From positions 3,191,407-3,255,406 of the forward strand of contig NZ_LR732817.1 in NCBI RefSeq assembly GCF_902506195.1: a stretch of 64,000 nucleotides of DNA, in the 5' to 3' direction. The notes under the pieces were generated by a model. That model was not told the DNA's origin, ran no database searches, and saw nothing but the letters and a program-made list of their open reading frames with translations. Shown one piece after another: positions 24,693-33,436 of this stretch. Made by a program: the position numbers and the translations under genes. The number at the start of each line of letters is the position of its first letter. Within the stretch, counting starts at the first letter, position 1. The stretch is from Citricoccus sp. K5. Its GTDB lineage: Bacteria > Actinomycetota > Actinomycetes > Actinomycetales > Micrococcaceae.

Positions 24693-25681
24693 GAGACCAC
24701 CTCGCCCGCGGGTGCCGTCCGCACGGCCTCGACGCGGCCGCGCAGCCGGGGGTCGACCACCCGCTCGAGCAGGTCCGCCACGGACATGACCACCACGTAG
24801 CCCAGGGCGATGACGAGCACCACGCCGATCACGAGCGGCACGTCCCGGGCATGAGTGGCGTCGATCAGCAGGCGGCCCAGGCCCGGCCGGCCGAAGAGGG
24901 TCTCCACCACGACGGCCCCGGAGAGCAGCGAGCCGAAGGCCCACCCGGACAGCGCGATCGCCGGCAGTGCGGCATGGCGCAGCGAGTGGACCCACAGCAC
25001 CCGCCGCTCCGAGGCACCCCGGGTGCGGGCCGTCGTCGCGAAGGGCGCGGCGTGCGCCTCCTCCAGACCATCCCGCATCACCTGCCCGAGGAATCCGGCC
25101 ACCGGGACGGCCAGCGTCACGGCGGGCAGGAGGAGGGAACGCAGGGAGTTGTCGCTGCTCGTGGCCGGCAGCCAGCCCAGCCCGCCGGCGAAGACCGCGA
25201 TCAGCACGGCGCCCAGCCAGAAGTGCGGCATCACGGAGGCGACCACCTCGCCGCCGCGCAGCAGGCCCACCGCCCGGCGGGCCAACGGGCCGCGGGCGCG
25301 CACCGCCAGGGTGGCGACCGCCAGCGCGAGCGCCCAGGCGAGCACGAGACCGAGGCCGGCCAGGGCGAGGGTCCCGGGCAGCTGGTCCCCGATGAGCTCG
25401 GAGACGGGCAGGCGCCGCGCGTAGGAGTCGCCGAGCTGGAATGTGACGGTCCGGGCCAGCTGCAGCAGGTACTGCACCAGGAGCGGCTCGTCGAGGGAGT
25501 ACTCCTGCCGCACCCGGGCCATCGACTCCTCACTCGCCTGGGAGCCGGGGCCTCCGAGGATCGCCTCGGAGGGGTCCCCGCCTGCGGCCCGCAGGGCGAA
25601 GAACACCACGGTGGCGACCACCCAGGCCACCAGGGCCGCCGCGGCGAGGCGGCCGAGCAGCCAGCGCAGCACGGCCCTCAT
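24689..25681 (-). CDS. Dipeptide-type ABC transporter permease (DppB-like)
   Basis: The 330-residue membrane protein starts with a TM (about 10-32) and the DppB pattern AGGDPSEAILGG...YSLDEPLLVQYL. It continues with six TMs in total and an EAA-like loop (ARTRGASERRVLWVHSLRHA). The second permease overlaps its stop by four bases. It lies 30 bases after the binding-protein gene, so the operon order is binding protein, DppB, DppC, double ATPase. Confidence 0.88.
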   Translation of the reverse strand: MRAVLRWLLGRLAAAALVAWVVATVVFFALRAAGGDPSEAILGGPGSQASEESMARVRQEYSLDEPLLVQYLLQLARTVTFQLGDSYARRLPVSELIGDQLPGTLALAGLGLVLAWALALAVATLAVRARGPLARRAVGLLRGGEVVASVMPHFWLGAVLIAVFAGGLGWLPATSSDNSLRSLLLPAVTLAVPVAGFLGQVMRDGLEEAHAAPFATTARTRGASERRVLWVHSLRHAALPAIALSGWAFGSLLSGAVVVETLFGRPGLGRLLIDATHARDVPLVIGVVLVIALGYVVVMSVADLLERVVDPRLRGRVEAVRTAPAGEVVS

Positions 25682-25711
25682 GCCGTGTCCGTCCGGCCCC
25701 GACTCACGGGA

Positions 25712-27418
25712 TCACGGCTGCGTGAGATGGGCGTTGATGAAGGTGGGCGTGGCCACCGTGCCGAGGGTCGTCACGCCGCTCACCCCACGGGTGAGGAAGT
25801 GGTTCTGCTGGTCGTACAGCGGCAGGATGTAGTAGCCCTCCAGCACCGTCCGCTGCGCCTGCTCGTACAGCGCGGCCCGCTGGTCCGGGTCGGTGATCCG
25901 GGCGGCCTCCTCCAGCGTGGCGTCCAGCTCCTCATCCGTGACCTGGGAGAGGTTGGCGAAGTAGCCGGACGGCGCGGGTTCGGTGCCGGCGGAGTGGTAG
26001 AGGGTCCGCAACACGTCCGGACCGACCTTGGTGTACGGGGCGCTGACCGCCTCATACCGGTTCTCGCCGCCGTCCTCCGGCGCGGCCAGGGCGCCGTACC
26101 AGGCGGACAGGTCCAGCGGCGTGAGGATGACCTCGAAACCCACCTCGCGGGTGTTGGCCTGGATCTGCTCGAAGAGCGCCTGCTCGGCGGCCACGGACTG
26201 ATTGGTGCTCACCGGGAAGCGCACGGTCAGGCGCTCGCCGTCCTTGACGCGGTATCCCTCGGCGTCGGTCTCGTCCCAGCCGGCCTCGTCCAGGAGCCGC
26301 TCCGCGGCCTGGCGGTCGGTGCCGAAGAGGGAGGGATCGCTGTAGGCCATCGGCTCGGCGCTGGACAGCGGCGAGTGGGAGCGGGTGGCCACGCCCTGGT
26401 AGAGCGCCTCGATCCCCGGGTCCACGTCCGTGGAGCGGATGAACGCCTCGCGCACCCGCTCGTCGTCGAACGGTGCCTGCCCGGAGTTGAGCTCGATCCG
26501 GTTCACGGAGCCGGGCCGGGGCGCGTCCAGGTGGCTGACCTGGTCGCCGGCCGCGCCGTTCTCGGCGGCCACGATCGCCTCCGGCTCCGGGTTGTCGATG
26601 ACGTGGACCTCACCGGACTGCAGGGCTGCCCAGCGGGTGGCCGGGTCCGGAAGGAACCGCCACTCGATGCGCTCGAGGTGCGCGGCGCCGTCGTGCTCCG
26701 CCTCCGGCCCGTGGGAGGTGTACTCCTCGTTGCGCTCGAGGATCACGTGCTGCTGGGGGATCCACTCGCTCACGGTGAAGGGGCCGGTGCCGATCGGGGC
26801 TGCGCAGTTCTCCTCCATGCCCCGATCGATCCCGGCGGGGGACTGCATGGCGGTCCACTGCATGCTCAGTGACTCCAGCAGCGCGGAGTCGGGTTCGCTG
26901 AGGTGGAAGCGCACGTGGGTGGCGTCCACGGGTTCGACCTCGGCGATCTTCTGGACGGCGAGGAAACCGGTGGAGGAGGCGGTGTCCGGGTCCTGCAGGT
27001 GCTCGATGTTCGCCTGCACGGCCTCGGCGTCCAGTGGCGTGCCGTCGGTGAAGGTGATGTCCTCGGCCAGGGTCAGGTCCCAGGTGAGGCCGTCCTCGCT
27101 GACCGCCCAGTCCGTGGCCAGCCAGGGCTGGATCTTCCCCTCCGCGTCCCGCCCGACGAGGGGCTCGAGGTACTGGGTGCTCAGCAGCGCCTGCGGGTAG
27201 TTGCCGCCCACGTGCGGGTCCAGGCAGGTCGGTTCGGCGTCCCCGGTGGCGTAGACGAGGGTGCCGCCCTCCACGGGCTCTCCCGCACCGGCATCACCGT
27301 TCCCGGAGCCGCTCTCACCGCCGCCGCAGGCCGCGAGCAGGAGCGTGAGCACCGCCGCACCGGTGGCCAGGCGGACTCCGCGACGGCGGGAAACGGGGGA
27401 CAGCCGGGCATCGGCCAT
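25712..27418 (-). CDS. ABC transporter substrate-binding lipoprotein (SBP family 5)
   Basis: The 568-residue exported lipoprotein has a basic n-region, a hydrophobic core and the lipobox LLAAC with Cys31, followed by a Gly/Ser linker. The mature part is a family 5 solute-binding protein (opening GTLVYATGDAEPTCLDPHVGG, later FTDGTPLDAEAVQANIEHL and RVREAFIRSTD). These bind peptides, nickel, heme or small organic molecules, so peptide uptake is only the default. ATG 27418 is chosen from the signal peptide; its SD (GAAGG) is 12 bases away. A 16-base palindromic operator lies 23 bases upstream at 27441-27456. It is the first gene of the importer operon. Confidence 0.88.
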   Translation of the reverse strand: MADARLSPVSRRRGVRLATGAAVLTLLLAACGGGESGSGNGDAGAGEPVEGGTLVYATGDAEPTCLDPHVGGNYPQALLSTQYLEPLVGRDAEGKIQPWLATDWAVSEDGLTWDLTLAEDITFTDGTPLDAEAVQANIEHLQDPDTASSTGFLAVQKIAEVEPVDATHVRFHLSEPDSALLESLSMQWTAMQSPAGIDRGMEENCAAPIGTGPFTVSEWIPQQHVILERNEEYTSHGPEAEHDGAAHLERIEWRFLPDPATRWAALQSGEVHVIDNPEPEAIVAAENGAAGDQVSHLDAPRPGSVNRIELNSGQAPFDDERVREAFIRSTDVDPGIEALYQGVATRSHSPLSSAEPMAYSDPSLFGTDRQAAERLLDEAGWDETDAEGYRVKDGERLTVRFPVSTNQSVAAEQALFEQIQANTREVGFEVILTPLDLSAWYGALAAPEDGGENRYEAVSAPYTKVGPDVLRTLYHSAGTEPAPSGYFANLSQVTDEELDATLEEAARITDPDQRAALYEQAQRTVLEGYYILPLYDQQNHFLTRGVSGVTTLGTVATPTFINAHLTQP

Positions 27419-27440
27419 AGGGATATGCACCTTCACTCGA

Positions 27441-27456
27441 GATTGACACGTCAATC
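27441..27456. promoter_or_regulatory. Palindromic operator GATTGAC-AC-GTCAATC
   Basis: Perfect seven-base arms around two bases, directly upstream of the ABC importer operon. The minus-strand TTGACG inside it also resembles a -35 box, so a bound repressor would block RNA polymerase. Confidence 0.6.
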
Positions 27457-27559
27457 GTAGGCGAGTCGCCCCCGGCGGATTCATCCGGCGTCATGCCATC
27501 CTGGCGCACCCCACGCACCACCCACCGGGGATGGCGGCCGGCCCGGTGGGGATGCCACC

Positions 27560-28255
27560 ATGGCCGGCATGCCCAGCGAACCTCCCGCCCCACCCGCCGG
27601 CCCCCGCTCAGCACCCGCCCGGCCGCCCAGCGGCTCCGCGGAGGACGGCGGCGTGAAGGCCGTCCTGCACTGGTACCTGAAGACCGCCCGGCGTGACCTG
27701 CGCTGGAAGCTCGAGGGGCTCACCGAGCGCCAGCTCCGCACGCCCATGACCCCCACCGGCACGAACCTGCTGGGGGTCCTCAAGCACGTCGCCTCGGTGG
27801 AGGTCGACTACTTCACCGGCTGCTTCGGCCGGCCCTCGGGGATCGAGATGCCGTGGTTCGATGACGACTCGGAGCCCAACGCGGACATGTACGCCACGGC
27901 CGAGGAATCGGCGGAGTGGGTCTTCGGGCTCGCGGACCGCTGCGCCACCGCGTCGGACGCGGCGATCGCGGAACTGGACCTGGCCGCCGTCGGGCACGTG
28001 CCGTGGTGGACGAACGGGACGGTGACGCTCGGCCGGCTGCTGGTGCACATGGTGGCCGAGTACCAGCGGCACCTGGGGCACGCGGACATCGTGCGGGAAC
28101 TGCTCGACGGTGCCGCCGGCCTGGCCCCCGGCAACTCCAACCTCCCCGGCGAGGGAGACGGTGCCCCGGAGGACTGGTGGGCCGGCTACACCGATCGGCT
28201 GAGGCAGATCGCCGCAGGTGCGCCGGACACTCTGCCGAACACCCCCACCACGTGA
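27560..28255 (+). CDS. DinB/DUF664 family protein
   Basis: The protein of up to 231 residues has a DinB-like four-helix bundle from about residue 33 (VLHWYLKTARRDLRWKLEGL) with metal-type histidines in LGVLKHVASVEVDYF and LVHMVAEYQRHLGHADIV. In actinobacteria such proteins are usually thiol-dependent enzymes of unknown substrate. The start is uncertain. ATG 27560 gives a Pro/Ala-rich leader. GTG 27653 has an excellent GGAGG (27640-27644) eight bases upstream and would begin exactly at the domain, giving 200 residues. It ends five bases from the convergent VOC gene. Confidence 0.8.
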   Translation: MAGMPSEPPAPPAGPRSAPARPPSGSAEDGGVKAVLHWYLKTARRDLRWKLEGLTERQLRTPMTPTGTNLLGVLKHVASVEVDYFTGCFGRPSGIEMPWFDDDSEPNADMYATAEESAEWVFGLADRCATASDAAIAELDLAAVGHVPWWTNGTVTLGRLLVHMVAEYQRHLGHADIVRELLDGAAGLAPGNSNLPGEGDGAPEDWWAGYTDRLRQIAAGAPDTLPNTPTT

Positions 28256-28260
28256 GCCCG

Positions 28261-29091
28261 CTATCCGGCTGGCAGCTCCGAGATCTGGAAGGTGGCCCCG
28301 GCCGGGTCGGCCACGGTGGCCAGGCGGCCGAAGGGCGTGTCCATCGGGCCGTCCAGCACGCTTCCGCCCTGCGCCCGGACCAGGTCCGCGGCGGCGTCCG
28401 CGTTCTCGACGATGAAGTACGGGCGCCAGAAGGAGTCGGTGCCCTCGGGGAACCAGTCGCGCGGGGCATCGCACAGTCCGGCCGTTGCGGCCCCACCGGG
28501 GTGGTTGTTGGCGTAGCGCCCGCCCCCGGCCCCATCCCCGGCATTCCCGTCGTCGCCCAACAGGGTCGGTTCCCATCCCCAGACGGTGCGGTAGTACTCG
28601 GCATCGGCGTCAAAGTCGAAGCTCATGACCTCGAACCAGACCGGGGCGCCGACGGTGCCGTCCAGGACGAACCCCTCGAACCCATCCGCCTGCCAGATGC
28701 CCATACCCTCACCACCGGGCGTGATCACGACCCCCATCGAGCCGAGGCCGGGCATCGGCATGGCAGGGACGATCACGCTGCCGCCCGCGGCGGCGGTATC
28801 CGTCAGGGACTGCTCAATGTCATCGCTCTTGAGGTAGATGGTCCACGCGGCGGGCTGATCGGCGTCTGACTCCATCTGGGACATGGCACCGCCCACGGAC
28901 GCGCCGTGGTGGGTGATCATGTGATAGTTCGCGAAGTCCGGTCCCATGTCCTCGAACTCCCAGCCGAACAGGGCCTGATAGAAACCCTGGACGGCAGCGA
29001 GGTCCGGGACACCGAGGTCCACCCAGACGGGTGACCCGGCGGCGAAGGCGGTGTGAGCGGAACTGGCGGCGGTGTTGGTGTTCTCGGTCAT
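28261..29091 (-). CDS. VOC-family protein with two glyoxalase-like domains
   Basis: The 276-residue soluble protein is built of two VOC modules (about 20-140 and 145-276), each starting with an analogous strand-helix (PVWVDLGVPDLAAVQGFYQAL and PVWFEVMSFDFDADAEYYRT) and ending with PGG/PAG turns. VOC proteins include dioxygenases, isomerases and antibiotic-binding proteins; this two-domain type is often of unknown role. ATG 29091 follows AGGAG; upstream reading is spurious. The AraC regulator gene begins upstream on the same strand and could control it. Confidence 0.82.
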   Translation of the reverse strand: MTENTNTAASSAHTAFAAGSPVWVDLGVPDLAAVQGFYQALFGWEFEDMGPDFANYHMITHHGASVGGAMSQMESDADQPAAWTIYLKSDDIEQSLTDTAAAGGSVIVPAMPMPGLGSMGVVITPGGEGMGIWQADGFEGFVLDGTVGAPVWFEVMSFDFDADAEYYRTVWGWEPTLLGDDGNAGDGAGGGRYANNHPGGAATAGLCDAPRDWFPEGTDSFWRPYFIVENADAAADLVRAQGGSVLDGPMDTPFGRLATVADPAGATFQISELPAG

Positions 29092-29153
29092 GGCGGACTC
29101 CTGGTGACGGCGGAGGGTGGCGGGGCCGGTTGGCCTCACCGGGATCGGATGGT

Positions 29154-30008
29154 TCAGTCCCGTGAGCGGTGCGGGGGCATCAGCGACGGCAGCGCGCTGA
29201 GCATGGGGAACTGCCACGGGGCCGCGAAGTGCAGGCCCAGGGTGACCGTTGCGGAGGCCGTGAGCGGCTGTGGATGGATGCCGACGGCGGGGCGAGGGTT
29301 GGCCAGGTGCTCCACCGGTTCCGCGGTGGCCGGCACGGCCGTGGCCAGCAGCCACGGTGCGGAGGCCACCAGGGGCAACCGGAACGAGCCCTCGCCGAGG
29401 CGGAGGACGCCGGTCACCGGCAGGCCGGCAGGGGACGGGGCCGGGTAGAAGCCGATCCAGACCAGCGCTTCCAGGCCTGGGCCGCCGCGTAGGTGCGGCG
29501 GCAGGTGGACGGTGCCGTGAACGGTCCCGAGCTGGCCAGTGGCGGGATTCGGGACTCCGTCGGTCAGGTCGGCCTCCGAGACGCCGGGCGGTAGCACGGC
29601 GAACGGGGCCAATGTGGTGGTGGTGAGGGTGTCCGCGAGGCGGCGCAGCTCCGAGGGGGCCACGCCCACCGCGTCACGGAAGCGGCGGGTGAACGTGCCG
29701 GGGGAGGAGAACCCCACTTCATGGCAGATGTCCACCACGGAGTGGTCCCCCGTCAGGAGCAGTTCCTTGGCCCGGTGGAACCGGACTCCGGCGAGAAAGC
29801 GGTTGGGGGTGACGCGCAGCTGCTGGGCGAACATCCGGGTGAAATGGAACTGGCTGTAGCCAGCGGCATCGGCCATGTCCGCGACCGTGATGGGTTCGGT
29901 GGCATGGGTGGCAATGAACCGGGCGGCCCGCTGTGCCGCGGCCACGTGCTCTCCGCGCTGGTCTTTCACGGACCTAGTGTGGTGGCGGGCCACGGTTGTT
30001 GTCAGCAT
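29154..30008 (-). CDS. AraC-family transcriptional regulator
   Basis: The protein of about 284 residues has an N-terminal double HTH of the AraC type (about 30-125: AARFIATHATEPITVADMAD, FHFTRMFAQQLRVTPNRFL, then DICHEVGFSSPGTFTRRFRDAVG). The C-terminal part (about 130-284) is unlike the usual effector barrel and has no recognised name. Having the HTH at the N-terminus is less common but known. ATG 30008 has a GGAG eight bases upstream; GTG 29969 would start just before the HTH. It sits between two VOC-protein genes, all on the minus strand, which suggests it regulates one or both. Confidence 0.83.
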   Translation of the reverse strand: MLTTTVARHHTRSVKDQRGEHVAAAQRAARFIATHATEPITVADMADAAGYSQFHFTRMFAQQLRVTPNRFLAGVRFHRAKELLLTGDHSVVDICHEVGFSSPGTFTRRFRDAVGVAPSELRRLADTLTTTTLAPFAVLPPGVSEADLTDGVPNPATGQLGTVHGTVHLPPHLRGGPGLEALVWIGFYPAPSPAGLPVTGVLRLGEGSFRLPLVASAPWLLATAVPATAEPVEHLANPRPAVGIHPQPLTASATVTLGLHFAAPWQFPMLSALPSLMPPHRSRD

Positions 30009-30046
30009 GTCATGTGCTCCGAATCCGGCCTCGCCCGGGCGGCCGT

Positions 30047-30499
30047 TCAGCCGGCGGGCATCTCCGAGGACATCCAGAGGATCTCCCATTGGTGGCCGTC
30101 CGGATCCGTGAAGGTGCGCCCGTACATCAGGCCGGCCTCCACCATCTCCTGCGCGGGGTTCGGGTCACTCGGCGGAACCTCGGTGGCACCGGCGGCCAGG
30201 GCGGCGTCCACGAAGGGGTCCACGTTCTCCTGAGCCGCTGCGTCCAGGGCAATGATCGCGCCGTTGGCGGCCTGGGTGTCCGCCACCGGCTTGCCATTGA
30301 GGAAGCTGGCGTAGAAGTCCCGGGTCAGCAGCATCACGGTGACATGGGGGCTGAAGGAGAGCGAGAGCGCGTTCTCATCGGAGTAGTCCTCCGAGATGCG
30401 CACCCCCACCGCGGTCCAGAACGTCCTCGCGGCCGCCACGTCCTGGATGGGCAGGTTGACGTAGATGTTCGAGCCGATGCCCGTGCTGGTCTGGTTCAT
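30047..30499 (-). CDS. VOC-family (PhnB/glyoxalase-like) protein
   Basis: The 150-residue single-chain protein has the two half-barrel repeats of small VOC proteins (IYVNLPIQDVAAARTFWTAVG and TFTDPDGHQWEILWM). The DPDGH and WEILW ending is typical of PhnB/glyoxalase-like proteins of unknown substrate. ATG 30499 lies seven bases after TAGGGT on the minus strand without an SD, so its mRNA is probably leaderless. A 26-base-pair hairpin lies about 90 bases upstream and separates it from the ABC permease gene. Confidence 0.82.
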   Translation of the reverse strand: MNQTSTGIGSNIYVNLPIQDVAAARTFWTAVGVRISEDYSDENALSLSFSPHVTVMLLTRDFYASFLNGKPVADTQAANGAIIALDAAAQENVDPFVDAALAAGATEVPPSDPNPAQEMVEAGLMYGRTFTDPDGHQWEILWMSSEMPAG

Positions 30500-30506
30500 G
30501 GAAATG

Positions 30507-30512
30507 ACCCTA
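30507..30512 (-). promoter_or_regulatory. -10 box, leaderless VOC gene
   Basis: Minus-strand TAGGGT, seven bases, then ATG 30499. Confidence 0.5.
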
Positions 30513-30590
30513 GGACTGCGTGGTCCCCGGGCCGACTCCAATCCTGCGCAGCCCGGCCCTTCATCTGAGGAACCGCCTGAGGAGGCGCAC

Positions 30591-30648
30591 TGAGTAGGCA
30601 GGACACGCCGATAACGCGGAAACGTTATCGGCGTGTCCTGCCTACTCA
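30591..30648 (-). terminator. Perfect 26-bp hairpin after the MacB-like permease
   Basis: Arms 30591-30616 and 30623-30648 are exact reverse complements around a six-base loop (CGGAAA). It lies 32 bases past the permease stop, with no T-tract on either side. It is a very strong terminator or a palindromic repeat element. Confidence 0.65.
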
Positions 30649-30679
30649 ACGGATGGGGTGGGCGCCGAGGCGGGGCGGA

Positions 30680-33433
30680 TCAGGCCAGGGCGAGCCCCTG
30701 CACCGGGGCCAGCTTGGCCGCCCGCTGCGAGGGGGCCACCGAGGCGAGCAGCCCGGCCAGCACGGACACCCCCACGATCACGGCCAACTCCCACCAGGGG
30801 ACGACCGGCCAGACGATCGACTGTCCGATCCCGGCGGCCATCGGTCCGAAGACCGTGTGGGCACCCAGGCCGCCGTAGACGGTGCCCAGGGCGCAGCCGA
30901 TCAGTGCCGCCACCCCCGAGATCAGCACGGCCTCCAGGGCCAGCATGCCGCGGAGCCCGCGCCGGGTCAGGCCCAGGGCCCGCATCAGCGAGTTCTCCCG
31001 TGAGCGCTCGATGGCGGACAGGGACAGGGTGTTGGCCACGCCGATCAGGGCGATCAGCACCGAGACGGCGAGCAGGGCCGTGACCACCATGAGCATGCCG
31101 TCGATCACCACGGAGTACAGCAACCGGAAGGTGAGATCCCCGGAGATCTTGTCCTGGGAGACCCCGGACGCCTGCGCGATGCCGGTGTTCAGCTCCTGCA
31201 GGCCGTCCATGGTGACCGCGTCCGAGGCGTTGAGCCAGAGTTGCGGTGCCACGCCGGCGTTCTCCGCCAGACCGATCGACCGCGCATCCTCGAGGGTGAT
31301 CACGGGCCGGACGGCGGAGGAGGCGCTCTGAATGACCTCGAGTTCGAGGGAACCGCTGGCGCCGGTGACGGTCACGGTGTCCGTCTCGACGGTGTTGGGC
31401 ATCAGGATGGTTCCGGGTTCGCCGAGCCGGTCGGCGCCCTCGCCCTCCGGCATGCCGGAGACGACGGACCGCAGATCCGCAGGGTCGGCGGCATAGACGG
31501 GCGTGCCAGCGTCGGCGCCCTCGCCCGAGGCTGAACCCTCGCCTGCCGCAGGCTCGGTCACACCGGCCGGCAGCAGCAGGGCTGCGGCGTCGATCCCGTC
31601 CACCTGCGCCACGTTGTCCCGGGCCGTCTGGGCTTCGGTGGCATTCAGGCCCGCAGCCGGCGATCCGTCACCGGTCTGCGGGGCGGCGTCCACGGCGGAC
31701 TCGTTGCCGTTGCCGGGCACGAGTTCCACCTGCAGGTCCACGGGGAACTCCGCGGCGAAGATGGTGTCCATCTGCTGCTGAGCGGTGCGCCCGCCCGTGA
31801 GCATCATGGCCACCAGGGTGGTGCCGATCAGCAGGGCCGCAGCCGTGGAGGCGGTCCGGCCCGGATTGCGGGTGGCGTTGAGGCGGGCCATCCGTCCGGG
31901 AACTCCGGCCGGGCGGGCTGCCAGTCCAGCCACGGAGACGACCGCGGGCACGAACAGCACGGCGAGCATGAGCACGCCCACGAAGGACAGTGCGCCACCG
32001 GCCACGGCGATCGCGAGATTGGCCTCGCCGGCGCCCCAGACCAGTCCGGCCACGCCGGCTGCGAGGAACAGCGAGCCGAAGATCAGGCGCAGCGCACCGG
32101 CCCGGTTGCCGACGGCGGCTTCCTCGCGGGGGCGCATGGCCTCCAGCGGGGAGACGCGCGTCGCCGCCAGAGCGGCGGACATCGAGGCGATGATCGTCAT
32201 GACCATGCCCACGGCCACGCACGCGAGGATGTCGCGGGGGTTGGCCTCGAAGGTCAGGAACGCGAAGCCCTCGTTGGTCGAGCCCCAGAGGACGAGGGCC
32301 GCCACGATGCCGCTGGCCAGGGCCGAACCGATGATCGCGCCGAGGATGCCGATGACACCGGCCTCGACCAGCACGGATCCGCGTACCTGCCGTCGGGAGG
32401 CGCCCAGGGCACGTTGCAGGGCCAGGTCGCGGGACCGCTGGGCCACGAGCACGGAGAAGGTGTTGGAGATGACCATCGCGGTGACGAGCAGTGCGATCAC
32501 GGCGAAGGCACCGAGCACCCAGACGAAGACGTTGGAACCGGCCATCTGGGCGACCTGCTCCTGGGCCTGCACGTCCGGCGTGGCCACCGTGACCGCCATC
32601 CCCTCGGTCTCGGCGAACTCCTGCAGGGCGGCCTGGACGGCGGCCTGATCGGCCCCCTCCTCGAGGCTGATCAGGACGTACTCGGCGTAGTCCTGGCCGA
32701 GGAGCTCCTCCGGGTCGACCGCCTCCTCGCCGGCGGCACCGGCGTCGGAGGCCATCGCCTGGACGGCGTCGAGCTTCAGGGCCTCGGCCAGGGCGTTGTC
32801 GATCTTCAGCTGGATCGCGCCGATCGCACTGGGGTCCTGGGAGGCCTCGGTCAGCCCGGACACGGTGACCTTGCGGCCGGCCGCGTCGGCGGACGTGCCG
32901 GACATCAGGAAGGTGGAGGAGCCGACGTCGAGCCCGAAGTTCTCGGCGGTGCGCTCATCCACAGTGATCTCCGTGGTGGAGCCTGCGGCCGGGTACTCAC
33001 CGGCCGTGAGCCGCTCAGGCACCAGAGAGGTGTCCTCGGGGACGGTGGAGGCCTGGGCGAAGTCGGAGTCGGGGCTCCAGGTGCCCTCGCCCTCCGCATC
33101 GGAGGGACGCTGGACGCCGACCGAGCTGACCACGTGGGCGTAGGCGTCCTTCACTCCTTCGACGTCCTGCAGGGGGCCGGGCTCGGAGGAGGTGCCGGCC
33201 ACCTCGGCCATGGAGGTCATGGCATCGAACGTGTCGCCGGAGCCGGAGGCCGGGCCGACCACCAGGTCGGCCTGGGAGTAGGTGGCGCCGATGGAATTGC
33301 GCAGGCTGGCCGTGGAGGACGAGCCCACGAGCAGCGCGGAGGCCAGGAACGTCACGCCGATGGTGATGGCCAGCAGCACCGAGATGTAGCGGCGCGGCTG
33401 GTCCCTCAGTTGGGACAGGGCGAGCTTCAGCAT
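30680..33433 (-). CDS. ABC transporter permease, two FtsX domains (MacB-like)
   Basis: The 917-residue membrane protein starts with TM1 (about 17-38, ISVLLAITIGVTFLASALLVG), followed by a large extracellular region. It then has an FtsX block with three TMs (near 300-430), a second TM/extracellular unit, and a final FtsX block (about 795-905) ending VAPSQRAAKLAPVQGLAL. The stereotyped FtsX loop RSRDLALQRALGASRRQVRG is seen in the first block and RSRENSLMRALGLTRRGLRG in the second. It works with the ATPase encoded three bases upstream. The substrate is unknown; antimicrobial-peptide or lipid export is common for this type. The operon may be controlled by the palindrome at 34288-34305. Confidence 0.88.
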   Translation of the reverse strand: MLKLALSQLRDQPRRYISVLLAITIGVTFLASALLVGSSSTASLRNSIGATYSQADLVVGPASGSGDTFDAMTSMAEVAGTSSEPGPLQDVEGVKDAYAHVVSSVGVQRPSDAEGEGTWSPDSDFAQASTVPEDTSLVPERLTAGEYPAAGSTTEITVDERTAENFGLDVGSSTFLMSGTSADAAGRKVTVSGLTEASQDPSAIGAIQLKIDNALAEALKLDAVQAMASDAGAAGEEAVDPEELLGQDYAEYVLISLEEGADQAAVQAALQEFAETEGMAVTVATPDVQAQEQVAQMAGSNVFVWVLGAFAVIALLVTAMVISNTFSVLVAQRSRDLALQRALGASRRQVRGSVLVEAGVIGILGAIIGSALASGIVAALVLWGSTNEGFAFLTFEANPRDILACVAVGMVMTIIASMSAALAATRVSPLEAMRPREEAAVGNRAGALRLIFGSLFLAAGVAGLVWGAGEANLAIAVAGGALSFVGVLMLAVLFVPAVVSVAGLAARPAGVPGRMARLNATRNPGRTASTAAALLIGTTLVAMMLTGGRTAQQQMDTIFAAEFPVDLQVELVPGNGNESAVDAAPQTGDGSPAAGLNATEAQTARDNVAQVDGIDAAALLLPAGVTEPAAGEGSASGEGADAGTPVYAADPADLRSVVSGMPEGEGADRLGEPGTILMPNTVETDTVTVTGASGSLELEVIQSASSAVRPVITLEDARSIGLAENAGVAPQLWLNASDAVTMDGLQELNTGIAQASGVSQDKISGDLTFRLLYSVVIDGMLMVVTALLAVSVLIALIGVANTLSLSAIERSRENSLMRALGLTRRGLRGMLALEAVLISGVAALIGCALGTVYGGLGAHTVFGPMAAGIGQSIVWPVVPWWELAVIVGVSVLAGLLASVAPSQRAAKLAPVQGLALA

Positions 33434-33436
33434 GGC

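Noticed and set aside
24851-26872. Long plus-strand frame over the importer genes
   Set aside because: No domains, low-complexity composition; the minus strand codes for the permease and binding protein.
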